DNA of 64,000 nt from Porpolomopsis calyptriformis (Eukaryota; Basidiomycota; Agaricomycetes; Agaricales; Hygrophoraceae): positions 1,157,780-1,221,779 of the forward strand of contig OX621173.1 in NCBI GenBank assembly GCA_951640195.1, read 5' to 3'. The translations under genes were made by a program, and so were the position numbers. Shown here in pieces: positions 1 to 11,139 of the stretch. The notes under the pieces are model-generated. The model was given only the letters and a program-made list of their open reading frames with translations, did not search any database and was not told the DNA's origin. Position 1 is the stretch's first letter, and every line of letters begins with the position of its first letter.

Positions 1-1589
1 ATGTCATCGTAAAACTTCTGCTTTGTCGAGACGACGTTTTATCGGACTCGATAGACTCCGATGGTCTAACCCCTCTCTTGTATGCAGCTAAGAATGGGCT
101 TGCTGCCATCGTAAAGCTGCTGCTTGCTCGGGATGATGTTCAGGTGGACACAAAAAGTCAGAATGGTCGAACGCCCCTTTTGTATGCAGCTAAGAATGGG
201 TATGGTGCCATCGTAAAGCTGCTGCTTGCCCGGGATGACGTTCAAGTCTGCTCGATGGACTCGTATGGTAAAACGCCCCTTTCGTATTCGGCCGAGAATA
301 GGCATGATTCCATCGTCAAGCTGCTGCTTGCCCGGCGGGATGCTCAAGCGGACTCGAACCAGTCGGACGGTCGAGCCCCACTTTCTTATGCAGCTGAAGG
401 GGGACATGATGATATTGTGAAGCTACTGCTTGCTCGGGATGACGTTCGAGCAGACTTGAAGGACTCCTGTGGTCGTACTCCCCTTTCATATGCAGCTCGG
501 AGGGGACATGATGCCATCGTAAGGATGCTGCTTGCTCGGGATGACGTTCAAGCGGGGTCCATGGACTCGGATGGTCAAACGCCCATTTTGTATGCAGCTC
601 AGTTTGGGCATGATGCCGTTGTAAAGCTGCTGCTTGCTCGGGATGACGTTCAAGCCGACTCCGAGGACACCCATGGTCGAACACCCCTTTCTTTCGCAGC
701 TGAGTTGGGGCATGATATCATTGTGCAACTGCTACTTGCTCATGACGATGTTCAAGCAGACTCAAGTGACTCGCATGGTCGAACACCCCTTTCGTATGCA
801 GCTCGGGATGGGCATGATTCTATCATCAACCTGCTGCTCGCTCGAAATGATGTTCAATCAGATTTGGAGGACTCGTATGGTCGGACTCCTCTTTCGTACG
901 CGGCTGAGGATCGGTATGATGCCACCGTAAAGTTATTGCTTGCTCAGGATGACATTCGAGCGGACTCGATGGACCTCAATGGTCGAACGCCCCTTTCGCA
1001 TGCAGCTGAGAATGGGCATGATGCCATCGTAAAGACCCTGCTTGCCCGGAATGACATTCAATCGGACTCACGGGACTCGTATGATCGAACACCCCTGTCA
1101 TATGCAGCTGAATTGGGGCATGATACCATCGTGCAACTGCTACTTGGTCTGAATGATGTTCAAGTGGGCTCAAAGGACTCGCACGGTCGGACGCCCCTTT
1201 TATATGCAGCTGGGAATGGGCATGACGCCATTGTACAGTGGCTGCTTGCTCAGGATGACATTCAAGCCAATTCGAAGGACTCGTATGATCGAACGGCCCT
1301 TTCGTATGCAGCTGAGAATGGGCGTTATGCCATCATAAAGCTGCTGCTTGCTTGGAATGATGTTCAAGTGGACTTGAAGGACTCCAATGGTCGAACGCCC
1401 CTATCGTATGCAGCAGAAAATGGGCATGGTGCCATCGTAAAGTTGCTGCTTGCGAGAGATGACGTTCAATCGGACTCAAAAGACTCAGATGGTCTAACGC
1501 CCCATTCCTATGCAGCCGACAGAGGGCATGATGCCATCGTGAAGCTGCTACTTCCCCGGGATGGCATTCAAGCAGTCAATGGAGGATAA
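1..1589 (+). CDS. Ankyrin-repeat C-terminal part of an NLR-type protein (5' end outside window)
   Basis: The frame is open from the first bases of the window, so the gene starts upstream. It encodes about 15 tandem ankyrin repeats with the core pattern GRTPLSYAAENGHDAIVKLL. The repeat length is 34 residues (102 bp), one more than the canonical 33. The same repeat type follows NACHT domains in the two other ankyrin genes of this window, so I infer that this is the tail of a third NACHT-ankyrin receptor; the NACHT part is not visible. The array ends in a frameshift: near 1574-1577 two bases appear to be missing compared with other repeats, giving a stop at 1587-1589. The next reading frame continues as a recognisable repeat (NSRIPLYYSARNKH) to about 1640. 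Ankyrin arrays bind proteins; no ligand can be predicted. Confidence 0.8.
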   Translation, partial: VIVKLLLCRDDVLSDSIDSDGLTPLLYAAKNGLAAIVKLLLARDDVQVDTKSQNGRTPLLYAAKNGYGAIVKLLLARDDVQVCSMDSYGKTPLSYSAENRHDSIVKLLLARRDAQADSNQSDGRAPLSYAAEGGHDDIVKLLLARDDVRADLKDSCGRTPLSYAARRGHDAIVRMLLARDDVQAGSMDSDGQTPILYAAQFGHDAVVKLLLARDDVQADSEDTHGRTPLSFAAELGHDIIVQLLLAHDDVQADSSDSHGRTPLSYAARDGHDSIINLLLARNDVQSDLEDSYGRTPLSYAAEDRYDATVKLLLAQDDIRADSMDLNGRTPLSHAAENGHDAIVKTLLARNDIQSDSRDSYDRTPLSYAAELGHDTIVQLLLGLNDVQVGSKDSHGRTPLLYAAGNGHDAIVQWLLAQDDIQANSKDSYDRTALSYAAENGRYAIIKLLLAWNDVQVDLKDSNGRTPLSYAAENGHGAIVKLLLARDDVQSDSKDSDGLTPHSYAADRGHDAIVKLLLPRDGIQAVNGG

Positions 1590-1640
1590 TAGTCGAATCC
1601 CGCTCTATTATTCAGCTCGCAACAAGCATGTCCGCGCGAA

Positions 1641-3017
1641 CTCGCTATCGCGTCCACCATACAATCTGGAAAGCTGGAAAGAAAAACGACACCTTCATTG
1701 CGGCTTATTTAGAGAGATCTTCGCGGAAGGAAATTTACAATACTGCATGCAAACCTGTAACAAGCATACTTCTCGAACTACTATCGTCTGTCAGTTGCAG
1801 GATACCGTCATGTAACCCTGTCTTTCTCTGCTCCCGATCCCGTGAACATCAAACAATTAAACCACACCTTCATCTGGATGATGGATGTGTCCATTATGAA
1901 ATTTTGACTTAGAAAAACTGATTGTACAAAGGCACTTTCTTCCACAATTATCTGAGGTCAAGCCGTACCACCTTCCCTGTGCAACTCAAGATTCATCCCA
2001 GCATCCCCATCACTTTCGTTTCGACACTTCCTTTACCAGACCCATAACCTTCGACTTCTGGGACTGACCTCGCAAGAGCACATGTTTATTTAGCAATTTG
2101 GGTAGCTTAGTGAGTAGCCAGACAGTGGGGATGCAGTTGATGAGGTCAAGCACCCTAACAGTCGTCGCCTTGCAGCTTGGCATTCATCCTCAACCAAGGC
2201 GTCAACTTGTCGGTCATCAACAACAATGGTAGCAAATGCCTACTGAGCAGAATACCAACAGATTAAAGCGAGAGTGAAATTGAAGTGCGCATCCATCGGT
2301 CCCTGACAGAAAAAAAACAATGTGTATAAGTTTGACCCCAGGCTCTTGAATGCGGCCTTCGAAAACCGCCACTGGTGGTTAAGCATCAAGTCTTAACCAC
2401 CAGTTGAAAGAGTGAGCTCTGTCCCGATGGAAAGACCCTGGTTGCATTCAAACAATGTCGGAGCGATGAGATAGCTCCAACTTTCGACGTGCACAGGATC
2501 GACCTGACCTGCTGCAGTATGAACGCGGAGTTTAAATAAGTGCATGCTTTTCTGAGACGTGATCAACTCTCGGGCTCGACTCGTTTCAGTGTGCTAGTCG
2601 ATCCCACTGATGGACCATATCCAAGAGGGTCGTTGTCAGTTTCAGAGCGTCTGAATGTCTTGGATCTGAGGATCTGATCGGGAGGTCTTTGAGCTTGATA
2701 AAATGTGAGTAAAAAGACGTTCAAACTTGAGCAGATTCATATTAAGTGTGGGCAGAGCCTTGGTCAAACTTTCCCCGTGATTGGTCGTACTGCTCTTGTT
2801 CAAAGCATCATCCGATGCTGTTTTGCCCGAGATCCCCACAATGGTTCATGTATGCGCCTCTCCGCCAGCACAGAGTGAGATTCTCGATTCAACAAAATAG
2901 CGTTTTATGTCCTCAGGACCACCGACGGCGTTTTGAAGGGAACAAGAGTCAACGTCATTGAATTTTTTTCGTTTTATTGCCACTGCGAGCATTTATGAAG
3001 GCAACGTTGTCGAAGCC
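1641..3017. other. Intergenic stretch without a supported gene
   Basis: Only short unconvincing ORFs are present on both strands. After the decayed ankyrin tail the composition is ordinary. The one structural feature I see is a 13-bp perfect inverted repeat (listed separately). The last few hundred bases presumably hold the promoter and perhaps an unrecognised first exon of the DUF6593-like gene that follows. Confidence 0.5.
2371..2404. repeat. 13-bp perfect inverted repeat (hairpin)
   Basis: ACTGGTGGTTAAG is followed after 8 bases by its exact reverse complement CTTAACCACCAGT. No flanking gene explains it. It could be a small hairpin in a transcript, a protein-binding palindrome or a remnant of a MITE. 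Confidence 0.7.
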
Positions 3018-3729
3018 ATGGATTTCCAAGGTCTCTCTGATCTCGCAATGTGTATCTACAACAATCCATTCGCGCAATGGCGCGAGCTGGACAGCAAGGA
3101 CAAGATGCCGCCGATATCGATATTGGGTGCCCTCCCTTACCCGCATTCCCCACCATTTCGCTCGTTCTCTGCCTTCCATTTCACCTCCTTCAACCCCACG
3201 ATCACGGATTCTGTCATCCTCGGGCCAAACTCACAACCATACTATCACGTCCAGACGGAATTACAGGGGCTCACTGTTTTGAAGGATGTCGAGGGCTCAA
3301 CTGTGTCACTTATCGATTGGCAGCCTCACCCATTCGTGGAGATCAGGGATCAAGTACCAAAACAGATGGTTGGGAACTGGCTCAAGATCTCCTGTGATCA
3401 ATGGTGATACAAAATGACTTTGTCAAATACATTCGCTCATTGTTTTTTGCATGTCTCCAGCTTCAGGTCGATGGATTTCAAAGGAACGCAATATACTTGG
3501 TCAGCATACGATGAAGATATTTGCGTGAGTATCTTTCAATCCCAATAACTCAACACACCACCTCACCATTGTTGTGCAGTTGTATTCCGATGATACTTTG
3601 ACGGCAAGAATTTCGACAGGTTGCGGTCAAGTTAGTCTAGAAGTCAGTACACAAGCGATGCGGATTGACCTGTTGGAAGTACTCTTAACGGCCACCCTTT
3701 TACTACAATGTGGGCGTAACATTGACTGA
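3018..3729 (+). CDS. DUF6593-like protein, copy A
   Basis: Gene model: exons 3018-3403, 3461-3524 and 3580-3729, giving 199 residues. The introns are GT-AG with phases that fit. The core (WSAYDEDICLYSDD, then a block ending LLLQCGRNID) and its paralogue at 40.5-41.4 kb, with the same two intron positions, the same 64-nt middle exon and the same last ten residues, support a real gene. The family resembles the agaricomycete DUF6593 domain, small beta-rich proteins of unknown function; that assignment is from memory of the fold pattern. The start is uncertain: the reading frame is open upstream, and the paralogue has an extra 5' exon, so a first exon may have been missed. No signal peptide or membrane segment is evident. 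Confidence 0.6.
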
Positions 3730-3781
3730 TAGACGCAATAAATACAATTATTTATTTGTTTATATCTTCATCGATTATCCA

Positions 3782-5014
3782 ATGCCGGCCTCCAAGTCTA
3801 TAACACTCAACACGGGGGCTCGAATACCAACCCTTGGCCTCGGTGACCAACCAAGGCTTACTGTTACTCGTTCTCCCAAGCTCACTTTTGTTCTTCCAGG
3901 AACTTGGAAATCCCAACCGGGTCTTGTCGAGCATGCCGTCGAGTTTGCTATTAAGAATGGCTACAGGCACATCGACACCGCTACTGCCTACAGCAATGAG
4001 AAGGAAGTGGGTGACGGCATAAGGGCGTCAGGAATTCCTCGAAGCGAGATCTTCTTGACTACGAAGCTTGATAACCCCGATCACAAGAATGTGGCAGCAG
4101 CCCTCGAGTATTCTCTAAACCAGCTTCAAACTCCATATCTTGACCTCTGTAAGCGGCTCGCTGTGCCCACACGAGTATAGATCATGACAATAACTTGGTT
4201 CAGGGCTTATGCATTGGCCTGCTCCGATGACAAAAGATTATGCCGACGCTGATAAAACTCACGACTGGCTCGATACTTGGAAAACGATGGAAAAGCTATA
4301 CCAGGACAATCCGGACAAACTCAAAGCTATAGGCTAGTCCATTTCGTTGTTCAATACAGGCCGTTTTCATGACTTGTTGACGTACTCTTCGCCTGCAGGC
4401 GTCAGCAACTTTTCTCTAAAGTACCTGGAAAGGCTCCTCAAAGAAGCCAAAGTCGTTCCAGCCACCAATCAGATTGAGCTTCACCCGTCCGTCTTGCTTC
4501 CGTTGCACATCATCTGATAGTCTTACAGTCAACTCCGTAGTTCGTGTGTCCAACAAGACCTCGTCGACTTTTGCTCGGAGAAGGGCATTGTGGTTGTTGC
4601 ATATTCACCTCTAGGCTCGGATAACTCACCCTTGTTGAACAATCCCGTCGTGAAAAAGGTCGCCGATAAACACAGCGTGACCCCTGCCAACGTGCTCGTC
4701 TCGTTCCAAGCAAATAGGCCCAATGTCTCTGGTAGGTCACTTCGGTATGTGTACCCGACATTTGGTGATTATTCTTTGTGTTGTGTTATAGTCATTGTGA
4801 AGTCCGTTCTAAATGAGCGGATTCTCTGTAAGTGTCCCGTCTGTTCTTCAACCACCAAACGTCTGACGACCCACATTCAGCAAACTTCACCGTCATTGAC
4901 CTGACTACTGAAGAGATGGACGAACTCTGTGAGATAGACAAGACTGCCCACTTCCGTGCTTGCCATCCCTCCTGGGCGCTCTGGGGTAGTCTTGGATTCC
5001 CTGACTGCGAGTGA
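3782..5014 (+). CDS. Aldo-keto reductase
   Basis: Seven exons (3782-3842, 3900-4148, 4204-4332, 4399-4486, 4541-4731, 4792-4827, 4881-5014) join to 295 residues, near the usual size of a small AKR barrel. The N-terminus reads LGLGTWKS, the classic AKR opening. The catalytic tetrad is visible: Asp in DTATAY, Tyr in AYSNE, Lys in TTKLD, and His in LMHWPAP. The NADP-binding end holds NRPNVS and VKSVLNERI. The expected reaction is NADPH-dependent reduction of aldehydes or ketones in the cytosol. The intron after AIG starts with GC, not GT (4333-4398); without removing it a stop follows at once, so this is either a GC-AG intron or a donor mutation. The 5' end of exon 5 could instead be 12 nt earlier, using the AG at 4527-4528. 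Confidence 0.88.
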
Positions 5015-5161
5015 GCGTAACACTCGAATGGTCTGAAGGCAATCAATGGTGGCCCATCTATGGTGAAATTGTAATGTATGAACGTGTATATAGTACTTAG
5101 GGCTTAGCCCCTGAAGGAAATCATATATGACACCACCAACCTTCAACGATATTATCTGACG

Positions 5162-7765
5162 ATGGCAACCTTGCCTCGCACAAAATCTGCAACATCACCT
5201 CAAGCCTTCCTTCTCCGACGCCAGTCAGAATTTGACGCAGGCATCAACACCTCTGCTGCATGGACCGAGCACCTTGAGCGTGGTTCGCTCTCGGATGAAG
5301 ACCCAGATTCTGACAATACAGATGATGAAAATCGACCGGCAAGAACATTGTACGACTTTGAGGGGAAGGTCGAGTTCAGAGAGCTCAGTGTACAAGCTGG
5401 GGACGAGATCGATGTCGTCAGGGAGGAGTTAGCGGACGGTTGGAGTTTGGTGAAGAACAAGGCAGGAGAAGTAGGGTTGCTGCCTCGTACATATTATACG
5501 GTATGCGATCAAGCTCTTTTCACTCCACTGGCCAACCGGGTTCACCAGCTCCATCCTGTCCCAGTTCACCTCAGACTTCATCGCTACCCCCGATCTTGAT
5601 GAGCCTCCTCTCCAGGCGCGGAAGAGGGATGCCTCCACCAACTCCGTGACCCCTCGCGGGTCACCCAAGCAGGGGCAAGAAGCACTTCCCCTCATACCCC
5701 AAACTACCGGAGAATGGCGTCGCGCGTTCCCGAGTTTCCGGCAGAGTCTCCTAGGTGGGAGAAGCCTCAATCGGTTCTCCAGTTTTGTGACGAGCGGCGC
5801 GGAGGAATGGGTGTTGAAAGGGAGTATTGTGGAACCGTCGGTCACCCCTCTCACTCACGAGAGAGAAATTAGCGGGGACTCTGAGCCGGATGAGGCCGAC
5901 AGTCGTGGGTTGACGGGAGTAGGAATGAACGAGGCGGACAGACATTTCGTCGATGCTGGGCCGACATGGAAAGCCAAACTGCCTCCGTTCAAGGTACTCG
6001 TGCACTCTCCATCGAAACGCACGTCTACGCTTTCGGGCGCTTTCACAATTTACAGCGTCACCTCTCTCTTCCATCCACCTTCTACAGATGACTGGGCCGA
6101 TGATGATAATTATAATCCCGACCCTTCTTCATCCCCTACTCGCGTTACTGTCTACCGTCGCTTTTCCCATTTTGTCATGCTGCACACAGCTCTCATACGT
6201 CGCCTCCCCGGTATCGCCTTGCCGCCCTTGCCGGAAAAGCAGTATGCTGGGAGATTCAGTAGCGATTTCGTGGAGGCAAGGCGTGGGGACCTCGAGCGGT
6301 ACATTGGGCGCGTTGTGCGGCACCCTGTTGCGAGATACGCAGAGATATTGACATTCTTTCTCACCTGCGATAACGATATTGTGAGTATCGTTCCACTCCG
6401 GTTGCAAACTGTCATAAATTTCTGATGATCCGTTGGCTTGAAGGAATTCAAGCGGATGGTGCCGCAGCATCTGTCTCTACCTGCGGCCGGTCCTTCATTT
6501 TACGCTCACGTTTTTCACCCTGCGTTTAATCTCGATGCAGAGGAAGCAGAAGACATGGTGGAAAAGTTCGACGCTCACACTCGAGCTGTAGGGAAAGGTG
6601 TGCAAGGCTTGAGAAACATATTCGGCCGAATTCGGGAAGCGAGAGTTGGTCAGACAGCCCTTTACTCCATAATCGCTTTCACACTGATATCTTACTCTTG
6701 CCCAAAGAAATGTCCAAAGCGGAACGCCTTCTCTCGTATTCCCTTCTTTCACTGATCACCTCCAAACCTCTTGCTTCCGCGCAGACGACAGGCGCGAGCG
6801 AAGAGGACGAGTTATTCGATGTCAAAGGGAAAGGCTTGTTAAACGATGAGGGTGCATGGTGCTGGCGAGAGGGCTGTGAAGGTGAGGAGTTTATCACTGC
6901 TAACACATTCCCTATTAACTTGTCACCTCACCAGACTGTCTCAAGTTGACCAAGGCGATGCAAAAGACTTGCGGGGCGTTGCAAAGCATTGCCAATCTTT
7001 ACGACGACCATGCAAGGCATCTCAGCTTTCCCCATGCAGACCACCCAGCTGACAGCTTTCTATGGCTTAGGCCCGGAGAATGCAATTGGCCACACACGAG
7101 TCACTCAAGGGTATGGCTCATCCATCTTCTTTATATCATGTAAGCGAAAGTGTTCTGCTTTGTATTTTTCGATCACCTTATGCGGAGGATTTAGCCTGTC
7201 ATAGATACACACAAATCGAGTCTTTCTCGATACACTGAGGCCATCCGTGACGGCCGGGTAAGTATTTACCGCTCTGCTCGTCATTTAGAATGCGCATCCA
7301 AATTTTAACAGGCAGACGAAGAAATGGCAGCTCGCTGCGAGACCGTACTGAACACAACCATGGCCGAAATGGAGACGTATCACACTCAAAAACGGGAAGA
7401 CTTCCGTGCATTCACGGTAGAACATCTTGACGGCGAGATTGCCTTTTACGAACAGGTCATTTACCCTCCCTGCGTCAGGGACAATCCATTTGTTGATAAT
7501 TTGACAGGTACTCAGCAAGCTGAGAAATGCGCGGCTGGTCTTCGACTCGGTGCAGTATAACCAACTGGGAAAATCGCCGCGAAAGCCTTCGATCTACGAA
7601 CGGGAATTGGAGAACCCGCGTCTTACTGCAGCGCCCTTGCCGCAACCCTGCCCACATGTGTTTGATTCTGCGCCCATGAGACCCGTGAGTGTTGCGGTAC
7701 AGGAAGGAGTAGGAATGCTCCTCGGCGGGACTGGACGCGCGAGCGTGTTTGGAAAGTTTTGGTAG
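5162..7765 (+). CDS. SH3-PX-BAR sorting nexin (SNX9-like)
   Basis: Exons 5162-5500, 5565-6380, 6444-6648, 6708-6881, 6935 to about 7110, 7205-7257, 7312-7455 and 7508-7765. Residues about 60-113 form an SH3 domain (ALYDF-type RTLYDFEGKVEF, then DGWSLVKNKAGEVGLLP). A PX domain follows (FKVLVHSP, YRRFSHF, LPGIALPPLPEK, and the arginine-rich ERYIGRVVRHP), which binds phosphoinositides. The rest is helical and fits a BAR dimer (HKSSLSRYTEAIRDGR, VLSKLRNARLVFDS). Such proteins shape membranes during endocytosis and couple to actin and dynamin through SH3. The junction at about 7020-7205 is unclear: the frame before and after does not join with a convincing intron, so either an exon border was missed or there is a 1-base indel. 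The stop lies close to the next gene. Confidence 0.8.
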
Positions 7766-7927
7766 GATTTAGTAGCAACCTTTATTGCTTGATTTTCTGC
7801 TAAGGTCGAGGATACCGTGGATGGTGTAATATCACATAGGTTACGATATCATAATGGAATGTATTTGGCGTGGTTATTTGCCAGGAACGTGTTTGTTTCT
7901 AGGGCTGTTGCCAAACAATTGCACCAA

Positions 7928-10376
7928 ATGACTGCCGACCAGAATCTTCCTCTATATCCCCCAACTCATGTCAGAAAGTCACTGACCGCGTCGCAACTGA
8001 CGCAACTCAACAAGACCATCACTTCGGCGCTTGCTCAAACTCTAGCCCTGCCTCAGGCTGAGCGTAACGTGCCAGCTACTCGCAAATTTCTTTCCTCATA
8101 TGCCAAGGACACGGCTTCTCGAGCCCTGCAATCTTTGATCTGGGAAAACACAGATCCAGGTTCGAATGATGAAAGAACCCTTAGTAAATGGGTGCTTCTC
8201 CTTGCGGAAACTCTAGCTTCGTCTGGTCCTGGGATAGACATTCAGACATTGCTGGATCTTATGATCATCTACGCTCCTACATATCATTCCCGTGCACGCG
8301 CGATCTTCCTCTTTGCACTTAAATCTACCCCTTCTATGACATCCACCGTTGAAACCGAGATGGTCCCAGCTTTTATCACCTTACTTTCGTCTCCGGGACT
8401 CTACGAGCTGCGAAAGGCCGCCCAATGCATATCTTGTTTCCTCCATGCCGCGCCGCCAGAAATACTGCGCATTTTCTTCCTCAGAAAGGACTTTGCCATG
8501 GCTCTCGCAAACGCATACAGCGAGAATCTGGCGGCCATCGGACGTTCGTATGGTGGGCTTGATGTCCTGCGAGCGGAGGGTCGCGGGATGCTCGATGAGT
8601 GGGAACGTGTCTGGGTAGAGACCAAAGTCGCTCTGATGGATTCTTTTCATCTGCTTGTTGACCAGATGCTCAAAGATCTGTCGACAGCCCCCGAGACCAG
8701 CTTCGCCGGAGAATCCGAGCGTTGTTTTGATATGTTATTCGGCCTTCTTGATTTTCCGTCCTCATCTGCGAGCTCACACTCGGAGGCTGCCAACTCTCCG
8801 CCAACGCCATTCTTAAACCGGCCGCTCCCAGCCGATTATCATTATGCCTACAATTTTTCGCGGACCCTGGCTTCTGCACTTGGACGCCCGGGAGAGAAAG
8901 ACGCGCGTCTCGATATCCTCGAAGCGACCTTTCAGTCTTTTAATTCGGAGTTGGATGATGAGGGTGATAACAAGGATGCTGGGGCACTGAGGTTGCTCTT
9001 GAAATATACAGATGTCGCTCATCGGATCGACAGTATTGGTAAAGGTAAAGAGGACTTGCATGCCACGAGCAAGTTACAAGTGAACACCAAAGGCAAAGGC
9101 AAAGGCAAAGAAACCTCTGACGACCACTCGTTACCTTTCAATCCCGACTCGTTATCAGACGACCCCGACTTGCATCTCAAGGTTTGGCAAGTTCTGGACA
9201 TACTTCCGGAATATTCTCCAACATACATTCATGCGCTGCTTGTACACCCTTCCTACCCCTTTCAGGGGAATGCGGAAAAAGTGGTGGAGGCGCTTCTGGA
9301 AGGGACCGCGCCTACGCCAGAGGAAGTTGAGGGAGGGTCGATGGTAATGGAAGGAGGGAGCCGTAATGATACGGAGTTTGTGTACACAAAGGATAGGAAA
9401 AATGTGTTTGATGACGACGTGATCGACCCTTCACGCCTTCGATTTGGGAAGAAAAAGTGAGTTTCTTCGTCCTTTCATGAAAATTCCTGGTGAACAAATC
9501 TCAATCTTTATTTTGATGAGCAGACAAGATGAAGAGACCATCCTACGCGATCGGGATTTCAGCGAGATGAAGGCAGATATTTTACGTCGTGCGGAGGCCA
9601 TGCATGAGGATGAAGATGAGGAGAACATCGCGGTCCAAGGGAGGGATAGAGGCATCGATATCGCCTACGATGACGAGCTGGAGCCTGATGGCTCCCGCAT
9701 GGTGAAAATGAGCGGGGAGGGTGACGATGGCAGTGGACGAGATGATGAGGATGAAGAGGAGGATCGCACCGAGACCATAAATCGTCCCATGCCTGAAACT
9801 ATCCTGGAGTTGGCGTACCTCCGTGATCCAAAATTATTCGAAAGGGACGCAGAGACGCGACGGGGGAAGCCCCGTGCGGAATTGCGAGTTCAGACTGGTG
9901 CGTTCGATGGCTTAGTGTCGTCCCCGAGCCGCTCATGAAGACGTTTCCACCACAGGTTGGTCTGATGAACAGATCGAAGGGTGGAGGATCATGCTAGAAC
10001 GAAATGTGAGTGTGCATACAGCAAACCTTTTGCGAGGCGTGCATGCTCTGACTTTTTTTCTCGCTCCCGGAAGCCACGAAAGGACAAAATCTTGCAGAAA
10101 CACGAATTTGCTGGAAACAGACCATGGAAAGATGCAGGTAACGGTAGCGAAGGAGGAACTGGCTCTGAAACTGATGGACGTGGGAGGGGTAGTGGTCGAG
10201 GTAGAGGCCGTGGTAGCAGAGGTGGTGGTCGAGGGAGAGGCGGTGGACATGAGGGTAGCGGTGGGAATGATAGAGACCGATCGCAGAAGGAGAAGAACAA
10301 GGCAAGTCGAGGGAATCACAACCGAAAGAGGGGCCATGACAAAAAGATGGCAAGAAGTCTGGGACCATCAATTTAG
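7928..10376 (+). CDS. CUE3: CUE-domain protein, CUE3/ASCC2 homologue
   Basis: Exons 7928-9456, 9524-9897, 9956-10005 and 10074-10376 give 751 residues. The frame is open further upstream to 7817, but the ATG at 7928 precedes LPLYPPTHVRKSLT, the usual N-terminal start of the family, so I prefer it. A helical ASCC2-type N-terminal region is followed at about residues 416-460 by a CUE domain (VLDILPEYSPTYIHALLVHP, GNAEKVVEALLEG), which binds ubiquitin. Then come an acidic stretch, WSDEQIEGWRIMLERNPRKD, and an RGG-rich basic tail. Known relatives (yeast Cue3, human ASCC2) act in the ribosome quality-control trigger complex that splits stalled ribosomes marked with ubiquitin; that role here is by homology. 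Same orientation as the sorting nexin, about 160 bp downstream of its stop. Confidence 0.88.
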
Positions 10377-11139
10377 ATTTGAGAGGATATTGGAACGTTC
10401 ATGGAAAATTAAGGGGTTATATTGTTACATTCGGCAGTCGAGAGAAAACTCTACATGATTGCAGTACTCTGGGATTTAGGCTATAGGGTTTTAAGATTCG
10501 CAAACGCGTCAGATGTATGGTGCATGTTGTTGTACTTTCGATGGACGGGGATCAAGAAAACATCTTTTCGTAAAATTTTGGATCATGAATCAACTCTATC
10601 GTGTCGTTAACCAGTTTCATGTCTGAAGATTACGCGTCAACATTGCACGAGTGTGATGGGTATGAAGGACACGGGATGACGCGCACCGAGTTCAGGTCCT
10701 AGGTTGATGCACGCCATCATTTTAATTGTCCTACTGTCCACCACGTTTCCGATCACCTCCACGTACGTTTCCGACATGTTTGAGTCCTGTGGACGCGTAG
10801 ATAAACGAACATACGATGGGAAAATCTGGATCAAAAACGTACTTGAGGTAATTGGACTTGAACCTGGCCACCATCAGCAGCCTCTACCAACGCGATGTCT
10901 CCCTGAAACTAACAGAGTGCAGTGAGCAAGACACCGAGAAGGGCAGAGGTGGTATTGGAAGGGTTAACGTGTCGTAAACCTACCTTTAGTGTTTTGCAGG
11001 CTAATCGAATGGTGCGTCCAATATACTGAGGAAGACGTGCAGCGTTGACACGGGTTGAGAGATGTTCTGAAGGCATCGGTTTGGAGTTGAGTGAGAACGA
11101 GGTGAATTATATAATCAAGCGATCGCGATATCGAACTAA
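10377..11139. other. Intergenic stretch without a supported gene
   Basis: Short ORFs on both strands look random and show no domain motifs. The right end must hold the promoter of the NACHT-ankyrin gene. No repeat or RNA gene was recognised. Confidence 0.5.

Noticed and set aside
66..1173. Several long antisense and shifted ORFs across the ankyrin arrays (also at 13.2-14.3 kb and 22.9-24.7 kb).
   Set aside because: They repeat with the same 102-bp period and are shadows of the ankyrin frame; the repeat structure keeps alternative frames open.
7817..7927. Upstream in-frame ATG (7817) for the CUE3 homologue.
   Set aside because: The extra 37 residues do not resemble the family's N-terminus, which begins just after the ATG at 7928; the stretch is more likely 5' UTR.
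9933..10371. Overlapping ORFs on both strands opposite the 3' end of the CUE3 gene.
   Set aside because: They mirror the RGG/acidic low-complexity coding sequence and show no motif of their own.
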